A program made the position numbers and the translations under genes. A DNA stretch of 64,000 nucleotides from Cryptomeria japonica (taxonomy: Eukaryota; Streptophyta; Pinopsida; Cupressales; Cupressaceae), in contig NC_081412.1 in NCBI RefSeq assembly GCF_030272615.1, positions 479,229,157 to 479,293,156 on the forward strand, in the 5' to 3' direction. This document shows, in pieces, positions 43,772 through 55,765 of the stretch (within the stretch, counting starts at the first letter, position 1; every line of letters begins with the position of its first letter). The notes beneath the pieces were generated by a model that searched no databases, had not been told where the DNA came from, and saw only the letters and a list, made by a program, of their open reading frames with translations.

Positions 43772-44579
43772 TGATGCAGGAGCATCCCCATTCGATAAGC
43801 AATCTTGCATCAACCAAAAACATTTCCTTTCAGTTTTGTTCTTGTTTAAGTTCTTTGTGCAGTTTCAGTATTATTACCAGTAGTTGCTTTTCTTTGTGGA
43901 AGATCTTGTTTTCCATTTTCCTGGTGGTTTCATGTGGTTGATTCCAGATTTCTAGCTCATTTGGGTTCTTCTCCAGCCAGTTGTCACTTCCGGTTGGTTG
44001 TTTTTGGGTTCCCAGGACAATTCTTGTGCTTACCAGTTGGTTTTCCTTCATTACTGATGTGATTCTTGGCATGTGGATCCATCATGGGTCTTGTTTGATG
44101 TTCTTTGGATGTGGCTGACCTTCCTACTGAACTGCATCATTTGGTTGTTATTTTCTGGTAGAATTTCTTAAATCTTAGGGCCAACCTAATTACACGTTTC
44201 ATTTTCTTGCATTGGTGAATGTAATCTTTTGAGGCCGACCCAAATATGTTCCGGTGGGTATAAGTATGATGTTATGTAATCATTTGTAGGGGCATAGGAA
44301 GTAGAACTTAGAACAAGGATTGAGATTCACATGTTGTGATCTAGTTGACCTTTAGAGTCTGGTTGGGTTGTTTCTGGCTGGAAGCCTGCATGTAACTGAT
44401 TAATTATTGGTTGTTCTTTGATGATAATCTGATGATTACCGAATGATTGTCGAAAGTTCTATGGCTTGAATATGATTTGTTTTTATGAATTTGCTATGTT
44501 TTCTTGTTGTTTGTGTTGTGTCTCTCTCACTGCATAAGTTGGTTGACTCCTCTGAGGATTTTTACTGGTTATGGTTGCA
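43772..44579 (+). repeat. Probable solo LTR related to 1-386
   Basis: It starts TGATGCAGGAGCATCC and ends GGTTGCA. It is non-coding, T-rich, with the GAGGCCGACCC block and a GGGTATAAGTATG TATA-like box (about 44257-44269), as in LTR promoters of this kind. Similar phrases flank it on both sides. Candidate target sequence GTTAT occurs just left (43767-43771) and at 44583-44587, three bases beyond the proposed end, so boundaries are unsure. Confidence 0.45.
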
Positions 44580-45111
44580 TTAGTTATGATGGTAAAAGTC
44601 TACTAAGAACAAAAGGAGTCTTGCTGAAGGATGATGTCACATTGAAAGTGGTAGTGTCAAAGAAACATATTAAGGTCACACCAAAATATTGGAATTTGGT
44701 ATAAAAGTGAGTGCCAAACAAAAGAGAGAAGGGTCTCACCGAAAGGGCATCTCGCATCAAAAACACAAATGATTGTGAACATCGATAGGAGGAGCTACCA
44801 AGTCCTCCCGACATAGAATAACTTATGTCATGCCAACTTGGTGTTATGGCACATGATTTTTTAAATTTGAGTAATAAATGACCATTCTCAGATGATTTTA
44901 AAATGCAACAAACTTCCCAATTTGGATTTAAAGATTAACCCTATGTATGAATGATTGTTGCAAGTGACTCTAAAGGCTACCAAGGCAAGGGAAAGGATAA
45001 TTAAGGGACAGACAGTTACAATAAATCCAAAATTGCTCTCAAATTCCCTAGTAAGTATTCAATTTGGTGAAGCATTCCATATACTTGATTGATTTATTTC
45101 TTTTGGAAACA
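44580..45111 (+). other. No gene seen before orfX
   Basis: AT-rich leader-like sequence with frames shorter than 70 codons, no LTR end and no primer site recognised. If orfX is a gag-like first ORF of its own element, a primer site would be expected near here; I did not find one. Confidence 0.4.
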
Positions 45112-45507
45112 ATGGAGGGTTCATTGAGAAAACCTAGGGCAAGGAAACAAAAAGAACAAGCAACATAGGAAGAGACCCAAAAAGAAGTGAAGACCCAAAA
45201 ATAGAAGAGTGAGAAGGAAGACATCTTAACCAAGATTTAATGGATCAATATCTAGAGTCTGATCCTAAATCCAAGAGGGCATTATAATTGAGACCCAATA
45301 TAGAGAAATTAAGAGATAAATTTGAAATTTTAGGAGATGTTTGGGCTCCACAAAGGGAATATGAATTATTTTCATATCATTTCAGAAGAAGGAAAAGACT
45401 AGAGCCAATATGCAATCCGTGGATATACAATTTGGGAAAATTGGTGGTCCCTAATGTCTTCATAAATGTAGACTTGATGATAGCAATATAAAATAATTAT
45501 GACCTGC
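45112..45507 (+). pseudogene. orfX, 5' part (unrecognised decayed ORF)
   Basis: A start ATG at 45112 gives a very basic N-terminus (MEGSLRKPRARKQKEQAT). It shifts frame near 45225 and continues as LMDQYLESDPKSKRAL, then EKLRDKFEILGDVWAPQREY and LEPICNPWIYNLGKLVVPNV. Stops (TAA, TAG) interrupt it. The frame at the right edge joins the frame at 59626 exactly when element F and one CCTGC are removed (codons ...GAC CTG CAA ACA...). No domain is recognised. It lies 2.1 kb downstream of the G1 integrase on the same strand, so it may be an extra ORF of G1 or part of another element. Confidence 0.55.
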
Positions 45508-46609
45508 TGAAGAGGGGAAAACAGATTAGAAGGTTAAATGATCAAAACATAACAAAATAAACTTGCAATATGCTAAAATAGCATGAAAAGACCATTTTAC
45601 CTTGCTATTTTAACTTCTCCTTCAAATTGAGCTTGATGAAGTGAAGGCACCCCTTGATAATGCTCCACTTGATGTGCTCCTTTGATTGCTGGATGTGGAT
45701 GACTCTCCAATGATGTGCACAACATGAAAGGGATTTCAGGAGAATGATAAGGATGAAAATGATGAAGCTGCCAAGATAATTTCCTGGGCTCAAAAGGGCA
45801 GCATAAGCTTACTGGATTTCGAGATGTTCAAATGAAGGGATACAGCCCTTTTATTTATAGGAAGAGGAGAGAAAAATGGATGGCTAGGATGGATTCGAGA
45901 TGAAGGGCTAAGATTTACTTGTAAGCTCACACAAGGTCCAAGAGAGGGTGTGGAGACCAAGAAATATGCCTTAAAGACATTTCGTATCTCCACACTCCAC
46001 AAGGTGCATTGGATGAATTAAATTTTTTCCAAAAAAGGATATCATGGGGATTGGAGGAATAAGAAAAGAATTAAAAATTCCTTGGGAGAGGGGATGCTTG
46101 AAGGAATGTGAGATTTCGAAAATCTTACATTCACCTAGGAAAAGAGTATTTAAAAGCAAAGAGTTGACTTTGTGGCTAATCATGCTGATTAGCCATTAAC
46201 GATTCATTAAGAGGGGGATTAGAGGAAATGTTAGGTGGGATTAGGATAATTTGACTAGGAGAGAGAATGAGTGGAGGGAATAAAAAATTAGAAGAATAAT
46301 GTTAAGTGAGTTTAGGGAGTTTCTAGAAGAATTTATTAGGTTAATGATGAATTAAGAAGATGATTTGTAGGAATCATGTAGGTTAACTAATTAATTGAAA
46401 TTAATTAGCTAAGAGGAAGATTTGTGAGGATTTGATTTTTTAGAAGAATAAAGAAAGGGATTGATTTATTAAATAAATCAATCACATGCTATAGTGACAA
46501 TATTAATTATATTTAATTAATATTGAGGAGAATTTGAATTAACATAATTAATTAATTAATTATGTGAGACATTAAAAATAATTAAAATAATTATTTTTAA
46601 GTGTCTACA
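45508..46609 (-). repeat. Element F 3' LTR
   Basis: 1102 bp; on the minus strand it starts TGTAGACACTTAAAAATAATT and ends CCCCTCTTCA. It differs from 58519-59620 by only a few percent by eye, without length change. It contains a 12-bp-arm palindrome at 46459-46483 (GATTGATTTATT, A, AATAAATCAATC). Confidence 0.95.
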
Positions 46610-46623
46610 TTATGCCCCTCTTT
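46610..46623 (-). other. Polypurine tract of element F
   Basis: The minus strand reads AAAGAGGGGCATAA directly before the 3' LTR start TGTAGACAC. It is the counterpart of AAAGAGGTGAAAAA in E. Confidence 0.75.
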
Positions 46624-46830
46624 GAAGCGAGGTGTGATGACGCATTGATTCAAAAAATAATCTTGTTTTGATGTTGATATTGGTTTGATAGGATGCCTCG
46701 GCTCTTGATTGATAGATTACAGTATGGTGATGCCCCCTCGGGAGATCAATTGAGGTAATTGATCTTTGGAGTTTTGCAAGATTGATTTCCCGATAGATTT
46801 AATTTGATTTGATTGATAAGATCTAGATTC

Positions 46831-47563
46831 AGTCTGGTTTCAGGAAGGATTCATCTTGTATAAGACAAACACAATCAAAGTGTCTGGTTTCAAGAAGGAT
46901 TCATCCTGTATAAGACATAATTGATCACAACGTCTGGTTTCAGGAAGGATTCATCCTATATAAGACATGATCGATCACAACGTCTGGTTTTAGGAAGGAT
47001 TCATCCTTTATAAGACATGATCGATCACAACGTCTGGTTTCAGGAAGGATTCATCCTGTATAAGACATGATTGATCACAACATCTGGTTTCAGGAAGGAT
47101 TCATCCTGTATAAGACATGATCGATCACAACGTCTGGTTTCAGGAAGGATTCATCCTGTATAAGACATGATCGATCACAACGTCTAGTTTCAGGAATGAT
47201 ACATCCTGTATAAGACATGATCGATCACAACGTCTGGTTTTAGGAAGGATTCATCCTGTATAAGACATGATCAGAGCGTTTGGTTTCAAGAAGGATACAT
47301 CCTGTATAAGACATGATCGATCACAACGTTTGGTTTCAGGAAGGATTCATCCTGTATAAGACATGATCAGAGTGTCTGGTTTCAGGAAGGATACATCCTG
47401 TATAAGACATGATCGATCACAACATCTGGTTTCAGGAAGGATTCATCCTGTATAAGACATGATCGATCACAACGTCTGGTTTCAAGAAGGATTCATCCTG
47501 TATAAGACATGATCAGAGCGTCTGGTTTCAGGAAGGATACATCCTGTATAAGACATGAATCAG
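46831..47563 (-). repeat. Minisatellite of 50/46-bp units in the F 3' region
   Basis: About 15 head-to-tail units. On the plus strand a unit is CGTCTGGTTTCAGGAAGGAT, TCATCCTGTATAAGACATGA, TCGATCACAA (50 bp). Units 9, 11 and 14 are 46 bp, ending GATCAGAG instead of GATCGATCACAA. Each holds the imperfect palindrome AGGAT-TC-ATCCT. It lies between pol and the 3' LTR, a common place for tandem repeats in Tat/Ogre-like elements. Confidence 0.95.
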
Positions 47564-48685
47564 AATCAAAATTGATTATGTGAGGAAAAATAGAGGAAGA
47601 AAAATTAGAGTGGAAGGGATAAATGAGGAAGATATATGAAGTAGTCGTGAGGTATTTGGAAAGAAGAATAAGAGATGCGACACCACGGAGGAAAATGGGG
47701 GTAATTGAGAACTCCATGGGATTATTGAGTTTAGGATTTGATGGAACAATGCTGAGATTTTGTGCACAACAAATATGGAGAGCCAACCTAGTTTGATGTT
47801 GCCCTGAGTGACTTGCACCACTGATTATAGAAATCGGGATGCCATGAGAAACCCAGGGCATGGATTGACTCTGTAGACAAATGGGAATTTATTGCACACA
47901 ACAATGCAAGTGTTAAGAAACACTAATACAACATTGTGGGTTCGTGCAAGGAAACCCTCAAACACACTGACACCTCTTGTACACGAGAAGGTAAGTGTTG
48001 GTAAACACTAGTACCAGGTCACCGGTTTATACAAGAAGAATCCAAAACATTCCATACTATGAAATATGCCCAAGTATGCACCTATCATAATGTACCTGGA
48101 TATGAAAGAATCCAGGCAGTTGTAAATAGTGGCAGTCATAGGGAAAAGATGCAAGTCTATATGAAAAGATCTAACAAAATCTAACAAGTCTCTTCCTTGC
48201 GACCATATGATACCTCTTGCCAAGAGTAGAACTAGGATGGACTTGGGATTGTTGCTCAAGACTTCTTGAAGCTTACACAGAGGCATAAAAGCTTAGTTTC
48301 AATGGGACATTCCCTATTCATGATTCAGGTGAAGACTCATCATCATACACATGTTTTATTGGGAGGCGGAAAAGAAGGAATGTTGCACATGGGTGGGCTA
48401 GATGGTGGATGATTTATAGTATCGACATGATAGATAGTGGATCCGGTTATTTACCTTGGTGCCTACACAAAGGTTTTCACCAAGGTACTTGTCCATAGCG
48501 CCACCAAGTGGTTTTCACTAATGGACGAATTGTTTTTCTTTCTTTTTCTGATTTTTTAATAATTTTTTTTTTTGCGTCATAAGGCACCTGTTTGCCAAGT
48601 TTTCACCAAAGTGACGATTTTTTCAGGTTCTTTTTCTGATTTTTTAAATTTTTTCTTGATTTTTTATTTTTTTTGACCATTTAAG
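47564..48685 (-). other. Element F 3' untranslated region between integrase and minisatellite
   Basis: About 1.1 kb without a convincing gene. Minus-strand frames at 47493-47861 and 48008-48286 are open for 90-120 codons but show no motif and run into the minisatellite. T- and A-rich tracts lie at 48535-48680 (TTTTTTCTGATTTTTTAA repeated loosely). Confidence 0.55.
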
Positions 48686-50310
48686 ACTTTCTGAGGACTA
48701 AGCATAAAATCTAGGTGCATGATATTCATTGGATCATCCAAAGGATCGCCTTCAGGAGTAGCCAACTAATAAGCTCCTGATCCATATTTTGTTGTGATTA
48801 CATATGGTCCAAGCCAATTAGGCTCGAACTTTCCTTTCTTTTCTCTTTCTTGTAGATTTTTCCGATTCTCCATGAGGACAAGATCACCAACTTGGAATTC
48901 TTGGGTTCTGACTTTTTAATGATAACTCATGCGCAAACAGTTTTGATATACCCGGGCATGATTCAAGGCCTTGAGGTACCTTTCATCTAACAATTTTAGC
49001 TCTTGTAAGTGGACAATTCTATATTCTTCCTCTGGTAGGATGTTTTGTAGCAATACCCTTAGAGAGGGGATCTTGATCTCAAGGGGAAGGATGGCTTCGG
49101 AACCAAATACTAGGGAATAAGGAGTGGTGCCTGTGGGGGTGCAGATGGAGGTGTGATAGGCCCACAATGTAGGATGGATTTGGAGGTTCCAATCATGGCC
49201 CGCTTCATTGACTGTCTTTTTGAGGATTTTTATTAGGGTTTTATTAGAAGCCTCAGCTTGCCATTGCCATGGGGGTAATATGGAGTGGAGAAGCGGTGTT
49301 GGATGTTGAATTTTTGGCAGAGTTCTTTGACATATTGGTTTTTAAATTGTTTACCATTATCTGTGATGATAACTTTTGGGATGTCATATCGACAGATTAG
49401 GTAGTTCAAGATGAATTTGGATATTTGCTTGCCGGTGGTGAGCATAAGAGGGATAGCCTCTACCGACTTGGTGAAGTATTTGGTGGCAGTGATGATGAAT
49501 TTATGTCCGTTGGAAGATGAAGGGTGGATTTTCCCAATGAGATCGAGCCCCCACTGCGAGAAGGGCCATGGTGTAATGAATGGCTGCAATTCTTGTGACA
49601 GTGCATGAATCTTGTCGCTATGCTGCTGGCAAGGGATGCATTTCTTCACATAGTTGTATGCATCTTCTTCCATTTTAGGCCAATAGTATCCTGTTCTCAA
49701 AAGTTTTTTAGCCAATGTGAGTCCACTTGAGTGTGCCCCATAGATACCCTCGTGTACTTTGCGTAATGCCCATTCTGCTTCTTGTTTATCTAAACACCTT
49801 AGGAGGGAACCATCAAAATGTCTTCTGAACAAGGTGTCTGCAAGGATGGTGTAACGGGCACATCGGCGGATGAAGGTTTGTTGTTGGGTTTTGGTGAGGT
49901 GTGGGGGAATGGTGTTGTCTTTGAGGAAAGTGAAGGTTTCTTGGTACCAAGGGGACTCGGGACCAATGAGAACACACACCATTTCAGACTCTGGTAGGTC
50001 ATACGCCGGTATAAACAATTTCTCGACCAAGAACTCACATTTCTGACTGTGTGCTGGCATTTGAAGGAGGGAGCCAATGGTGGCCATTGCATCTGCAACC
50101 TTTTTGTTTGTTTGTGGGATTTGATAAAACTTGATTGTCGTGAAATGTTTCTTAAGATCTTCAACCATGGTACGGTAGGGAAGGAGTTTATCATCTTTTG
50201 TCTGGTATTCATCATTGACTTGTTTTATGACGAGCTGGGAACCGACATAGACTTGTAATTCCTTTATTTTCCAGTGAAAAGCCAAGCATAAACCTGTGAT
50301 GAGGGCCTCG
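48686..50310 (-). pseudogene. Element F second RNase H tail and integrase
   Basis: Integrase follows the second RNase H in one frame: zinc region VHEGIYGAHSSGLTLAKKLL, GYYWPKM, YVKKCIPCQQH (H-H-C-C complete), core WGLDLIGKIH (first Asp) and VIITDNGKQF (second Asp). One missing base near 49255 shifts the frame just before the catalytic Glu (QAEASNK). The C-terminal part continues at 49167-48916 (WAYHTSICTPTGTTPYSLVF) and beyond a stop (FQVGDLVLMENRKN, WLGPYVI) to about 48690. No chromodomain is visible, in line with the Tat group. Confidence 0.9.
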
Positions 50311-50330
50311 TATTCTGCTATGTTGTTGGT
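49850..50330 (-). pseudogene. Element F second RNase H (additional domain after the first)
   Basis: It lies inside the open frame 50699-49233. STWQLYSDGSYTQNGSGAGI (first Asp), ACTNNIAEYEALITGL (Glu), and VYVGSQLVIKQV, where the family has D in place of G (the third acidic residue is lost). The C-terminal block KVADAMATIGSLLQM (last Asp) is intact. It is the same type of domain that G1 carries before its RT. In plant Tat elements this extra RNase H normally lies here, between the first RNase H and integrase. Confidence 0.85.
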
Positions 50331-50972
50331 ACATGCAAAGGCTATCTTGTATGATTTTAGGATGCCGTCTCCTTGAGGTGTGACCAATAATATTCCTGCC
50401 CCCGATCCATTTTGAGTGTAGGAGCCATCAGAATACAATTGCCATGTGGAGGATGTAGTAACAGTCATAATGAACTCATCTGGTAATTCTGTGAGAAGAG
50501 GATGGTCACCTGGAAGTGGAGCTTCAACCAACTGCTCTGCAATGACTTGTCCCTTGATTGCTTTTCTATCCACATATTCAATGTCAAACTCACTTAAGAG
50601 CATGACCCATTTAGCTGTTCGGCCAGTGAGAGCAGCTTTGGACAAGAGATATTTAAGTGGATCGATTTTAGCAATTAGTTTTGTTTTGTTGTTTAGCATA
50701 TAGTGTCAGAGTTTTTGTGTACTAAACACCAATGCCAAGCATGCTCTTTCAATGGGGGTATAATTGAGTTCATACCCTACTAGTGTATGACTGATGTAGT
50801 AAACGACATGTTCTTTCCCTTGATCATCTGTCTGTGCCAATAATGCCCCCAATGCCACTGTAGTAGCGCATATATACAAAATAAGGGGTTTTCCAGGAGC
50901 AAGAGGCATCAATACCGGAGGTGATGCTAGATATTCTTTTAGTTTCTCAAAGGCCTTTTGGCATAAGCAGTC
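50331..50972 (-). pseudogene. Element F first RNase H
   Basis: After a stop near 50970 the frame reads CQKAFEKLKEYLASPPVL, PLILYICATTVALGALLAQ (the family YxD is changed: YICAT), KEHVVYYISHTLVGYELNY and ERACLALVFSTQKL. A TGA at 50705-50703 (probably from CGA) separates it from KIDPLKYLLSKAALTGRTAKW. The loss of the Asp in YICAT suggests that this RNase H has weak or no activity. Confidence 0.85.
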
Positions 50973-51959
50973 TCATTTGAATTTTGTGTCCTTACACAGG
51001 AGGTGTGCAAAAGGATGGCACTTATCTGCTAGTTGTGAAATGAAACATCTGACAGACTGGAGTTTTCCCTGGAGACTGTGCAGTTGTCTGAGAGTTTTTG
51101 GTGGAGGCATTTCCATGATAGCTTTTACTTTTGCAGGATCGACCTCGATGCCTCTGTGGGAAACAATGAATCCTAATAGTTTTCCCGATGTGACTCCAAA
51201 CACACACTTTTTTGGATTCAACCATAGTTTGTATTTTTCTAATCTTTCAAAGATTTGCTTTAGAATGGGATTTTGTTCTTGTCTTGTCTTAGATTTGCCT
51301 AGCAGATCATCCACATAGTCCTCCATAATTTTGTGTAAGAGGTCATGAAAAATTGTTGTCATTGCACGTTGATATGTAGCTCCAGCATTTTTGAGACCAA
51401 AAGGCATGACCCGATAACAGAAAGTCCCCCATGGTGTTGTGAATGCAGTTTTATGCTGATCCTCGTCTGTAATCTTAATTTGGTTGTATCTAGAGAATCC
51501 ATCCATAAGTGACAGCATCTCATGTCCTACTGTAAGGTCCACAATCATATCTATGTTTGGGAGCGGGAAATCATCTTTAGGACAAGCTATATTTAAATCT
51601 CAGAAATATGTGTAGATGCGGATGCCCCCAGCAGGTTTGCCGATAGGTACAATGTTGGAGACCCATTTAGCATAATTTATTGGTTTGATAAATTCTGTGT
51701 CTAACTTCTTTTGGAGTTCCTCGTTGACCAGGAGTGCAATAAGTGGGTGCATTTTGCGCAATTTTTGTTTTATAGGTTTTGCATCTGGGCGAACGATGAG
51801 ATTGTGAACCACCAAGGTAGGATCCAACCCTAGCATATCGGAATAGGACCATGCAAAATTGATTTTTACCTCTATAAGGAAGTTGATGAAGTCTTGTTTC
51901 TCTATTTCTATGAGGAATTTGGCAATGAGCACATTTTTCGAAATGACTTCGGTGCCCAT
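50973..51959 (-). pseudogene. Element F reverse transcriptase
   Basis: It begins about 51959 with the lead-in (NFAWSYSDMLGLDPTLVVH, AKPIKQKLRKMHP, WVSNIVPIGKPAGGIRIY). One TGA at 51601-51599, at the position of a conserved Arg, is the only stop before MIVDLTVGHEMLSLMDGFS, TAFTTPWGTFCYRVMPFGL and the intact active site YVDD (51317-51306). The thumb and connection follow (LNPKKCVFGVTSGKLLGF). It is close to an intact enzyme. Confidence 0.93.
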
Positions 51960-52380
51960 GTTGATGTTGTTTATGTTTCTTCTATCAGCAAATTTGATTT
52001 GTCCTATGGAAGGTAACCAATGGTAGGGAGATCAAATCCCTCATCGTTAAGTGCCTTTTCCAGGTTTTCACTTTCGGATACGCCCTTTGTTTTTTTTTTT
52101 TGCTCATCCATAGGTGCCTCAGGGGGGTTTTCACCTAGGGAATCATGTCTTTTCCTTTTATTATCTTTTTTGTGGCTAAGGGAATTGACCTGACTTCCAA
52201 AGTATCCCTTTTCATGTAGTTTAATACCCTCGATTCTGTTACAATCTTCCAGGTTTGGCACCGTCAGGAGAGAAATGAGAGCATTATCATTGGCGCAAAT
52301 ATCTAGAGTGGGTTTGTCTCATTGGCCCCAGTCAATGAGTTTAGGATGGACAAGATGTAGCTCATGTGAAGTGGGAAGGG
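51960..52380 (-). pseudogene. Element F protease-RT linker
   Basis: A charged linker (frame 52261-52004: NSLSHKKDNKRKRHDSLGEN, DEQKKKTKGVSESENLEKAL), with a preceding frame 52540-52319 that ends LHLVHPKLIDWGQ. It shows no catalytic motif. It is likely the spacer of the polyprotein, with a run of A bases (T on the plus strand, 52090-52100) prone to slippage. Confidence 0.65.
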
Positions 52381-53735
52381 TTATGGGGGTGATGGTATTG
52401 ATGTAAGCATCCAAGAAGATATCTTTCTCATATTCATAAGGCATTTCATGGAAATCCTCTTCGTCAGCGCTTTCGATATTTGAAGAAGGACTAGAAGGGG
52501 CACCGACAATAGTAATCTTAGGCATCGGGGTGTACCCCAAGCCTCTGTTATATCTGTAGGATTTATGGGTGCTTTTCTTCCTTTCTCCTCTAGTCCTAGG
52601 TCGTGTCCTTTGTAACCCATTTTTTCAACTATGGCAGATGCTTTTGGGTACATTTTTTTGGATATTCTTGTTGGATCTTCATCCTCTTCTCTGTACAGCC
52701 ATGAAGAGACATCTTCTTCAAGGCTCTCATTATCAAGTGGGCCCCATTGTTGGAAGGTGGTATTTTGGCATTGCATGACTAGTTTCGGGTCCTTTTTGAG
52801 CTCTTTTGGTTTGCCAAATGACTTAGGAGAGAGAGGGAGGTTGCCTATCAATAAGACGTCCTCCAATTTGTATTCTCCACAGCCATTGTCCAAGATCTTG
52901 ATTTGATTATTTGTTTGGGATGATGTGGAGGCAACATTTGATGTGTCAGATGGAGGCATTGGCGAGGGTCTATTTAGTGGGCAATGATACAGATGCTTCC
53001 CCTCTAATAGTTTGCAATATTGAAAAGGTTGGGGATCATGTTTGATAGTGATCACTCTTCCATTATAGGGGAATTTGATGTATTGATGATAGGTGGAGGT
53101 TACGGCCTGCAAGGAATGAATCCATGGCCTCCCGAGGAGAATGTTGTAGGGGAGATCAAGATCTAGTACTTGGCAAGGGGTTTCAATTGTAATGGAGCCC
53201 ACTTGAAGAGGTAAGGTGATCATGCCCTTTGAAATTCTTTCTACATCATCATATGCCTTTATTGTGATCCTTCCTGATGTGTCTATTAGATCATCAGAAA
53301 GTCCCAATTGTTTTATTAATTTGTATGTGCACAGATTAAGCCCGGATCCACCGTCTATCAGGATACGTTTGACCTTGTGCTTGTGGATGAGAGCTTCGAT
53401 GTGCAAAGGTTTGTTATGGTCTTCATCTGCAGGAGCATCTTTGGAGTTAAATACAATGTGTTGCTAGGCAGCAAGGTTTCCAATGAGGGCTTGGAATTGG
53501 GTGGTGTTGATGTTATCAGGAACGTGTGATTGGAGAAGGGCTTGTTCCAAAATTTCTTTATGGACTGGGGAAGTCTTGAGAAGTTCCAAAATAGAGATTT
53601 GCACAGGTGTCTTCCCAAGTTGATCAAGGAGGTCATATCGGCGGGTGGAAGACATGGGTGGGGGGTTTGGTGGGGGAGGGACTCCTTGGATGGTGACTTT
53701 ACCTCGGTGTGTAGTTGCATTGTAGTCATTCTCAA
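52381..53735 (-). pseudogene. Element F protease region with upstream linker
   Basis: The protease frame 53406-52381 has RILIDGGSGLNLCTYKLIKQL (the catalytic Asp is kept; DGGS instead of DSGS is usual in this group) and DLPYNILLGRPWIHSLQAV (second motif). It then runs into a long linker with a G-patch-like GYKGHDLGLEEKGRK. Upstream, frame 53655-53464 (SSTRRYDLLDQLGKTPVQIS) is separated only by a TAG at a Gln-like position (53463-53461). It cuts the polyprotein. Confidence 0.88.
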
Positions 53736-55765
53736 AATGGGAGGTGGGGATTTGATCTGCTTTGGGAAGAAGGAGGATTGACTCTTTGGATGGTTATGAC
53801 ATTGACATGATTGTTTGCAGGTTCAATGCGACCTACTAAAAAATTAAAGCCAGTTATGTGATTAGCGTAGTCATAACCCATTGCGTTAGATGATGAGCCT
53901 TTTCCTTTATCATGATTTGGGAAGGGTTCCTGGTACATTTTGAGTTTGTCATTGTTATTACCAGGTTTTGTATTTGTTACTTCAATCTCACCTCTATCAA
54001 TGAGATCTTGTATGTAGATCTTCAGTTTCATACACTTGCGTGTATCATGTCCCTTAATACGATGGTATTGACAATACTCATTTTCATTATACCATCTTGG
54101 TTTAGGTTGATTGGGGTCAAACGGGCGAGTGCTTGGAAAAACCACTGCACCTGCTTGGACAAGTTTCTGAAACACCATTTCAATAGGCTCAACCAAAGGA
54201 GTGAAATCTCTTGGAGTCCTGTTATTCGATCGGGGTGGTCATCCCTAGATTGAGACATTGTTGTGAGGTTTTTGGGATTGATTTTGATTATTTTGGTTGT
54301 TGAATTGGTGATTATTGGTGGTGGATTTTGGGGGAGCGGCCACGGTTTGGACCCGCTTTGCATCAGTTACACCATCATTGACCACGTTTTTGTTCTTGGA
54401 CCAGAATTTTGGCTTGTCATTATAATAAGAGGAAGAACTTTGTGTCGACTTCTGGTAATGTTTCAAGGTTCCTTCTTCCAACAAGACACGTTCGTGGGCG
54501 AGGCCCTTATCGGTCAATTTTTGGAAGGATTTGATGCATTGGGATATTAAGGGTCTTGAAAGTTCAGGCACCAAGTTCTTTTGGAATAGTTCAATTTGAT
54601 GTTGTTCTGGCATGTCCCACTAGAATTTCTTGATAAGATGTCGCCATCTTTGTAGGAAATTGGCGAAGGTTTCTCCAGGCCTTTGTTTTGTATTACATAG
54701 GTCCATCATAGAAACATCATTACCCATGTTGTATGCATAGTGGGCCACAAATTTTTCTGCCAAGTCTGGAAAAGAGACAATGGAACCTCATGGTAAAGAT
54801 GAGAACCATGCCAGAGCGTCTCCCATGAGACTCTCGGGAAAGAGTCTGCGAAGATAAAGGTCACTATAGGAGACTTCCTGGCATAAGATGTGGAATTCTT
54901 GAACATGATCGCGGGGGTCTCCTTTTCCTTCATACTTGGTGAATTTAGGAATCTCAAATCCCGGGGGATATGGTGCAATTGATATAGACGGATCATAAGG
55001 ACAAGGGAAAAACTCTTCGAACGAGTAAGTTTTCTTTTTATTAGTCCTTTGTTTCATGTCCTTGATGATATTTTTCATGTCTTGAATTTCTTTGATGAGG
55101 TCTTGTTGTGGGCTTTGATAATGATGAATTGTATTTGCCCCAAGAATTGGATGAGCCAAAGAAGGTGCACCACCACCAATATATTGATATGATGAGGAGG
55201 TGGGAATGTGGGATGTGATGACTGATGTCGCTGGGGTTTGTGTGATAGTTGGTTGTGGTCCACAAACAGTTGTGACGGGATTGAATACGGCCCGGATAAA
55301 ATTTGCCACATTGTTGGGAGGAAGGGAAGTTTGTGGAATAGAAATATGTGATTGAATAGAAGGAGGTGGTATAGAAGTTTGTTGGAGAATAGATGAGATC
55401 GGATTTGATAGTGGTATGGATGGTAAGGAGGAAGAAGGTGGGATGGAGACCACGGTGGGAGGTACTGCGGGTAGCATTGATTGAGCTTGGATGATTGATG
55501 GGGCTGCAATGGATTGTGTTTGAATAGTAGGTGCAACACTCTGCGTGGAAAGTACTGCGGGTGGCATTGGTTGAGCTTGGATGATTGATGGTGCTGCAAT
55601 TAATTGAGTTTGAATAGTAGGTGCAGCACTTTGTGTGGCAGCGAGGTCTCCTTGTGGTTGTTGGGCGAAAGCGGATCTATTAAACTCAAGCGGAAGTTGA
55701 GCTCCATTTTCAAGGAGAGCTTTCAAAAGTGTAGTAGGATTGTGTTTAATAAACTTGTCCATCAT
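53732..55765 (-). pseudogene. Element F gag
   Basis: It starts MMDKFIKHNPTTLLKALLEN at 55765, then a long Pro/Gln/Ile-rich tract with a 30-residue repeat, a coiled-coil-like KEIQDMKNIIKDMKQR, and the capsid fold (PPGFEIPKFTKYEGKGDPR, SLMGDALAWFSSLP). A TGA follows near 54787, then FVAHYAYNMGNDVSMMDL and QRPGETFANFLQRWR. A TAG near 54617 precedes ELFQKNLVPELSRPLI. After a frameshift near 54245 comes the zinc motif YCQYHRIKGHDTRKC (54073-54032, C-x2-H-x4-H-x4-C), as in Tat-group gags. It forms the particle. Confidence 0.9.
55455..55640 (-). repeat. 90-bp tandem duplication in F gag
   Basis: Two copies of a 90-bp unit (30 codons; APTIQTQ, AAPSIIQAQ, PAV core) keep the frame. On the plus strand GGTACTGCGGG at 55461 recurs at 55551, and GTAGGTGCA at 55527 recurs at 55617. 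It lengthens the Pro/Gln-rich N-terminal tract. Confidence 0.85.

Noticed and set aside
46831-47563. A CRISPR-like array
   Set aside because: Units are directly adjacent without unique spacers, and it sits inside a plant retrotransposon; it is a minisatellite.
53216-53406. tRNA or small structured RNA genes within coding relics or elsewhere in the window
   Set aside because: Scanning by eye for A/B-box-like GGTTCGA words and cloverleaf arms gave nothing convincing; only short primer sites complementary to tRNA ends are present.
52569-54550. Plus-strand ORFs of 70-113 codons (for example 53912-54253, 54263-54550)
   Set aside because: They are antisense shadows of F gag and protease frames that carry clear motifs on the minus strand.
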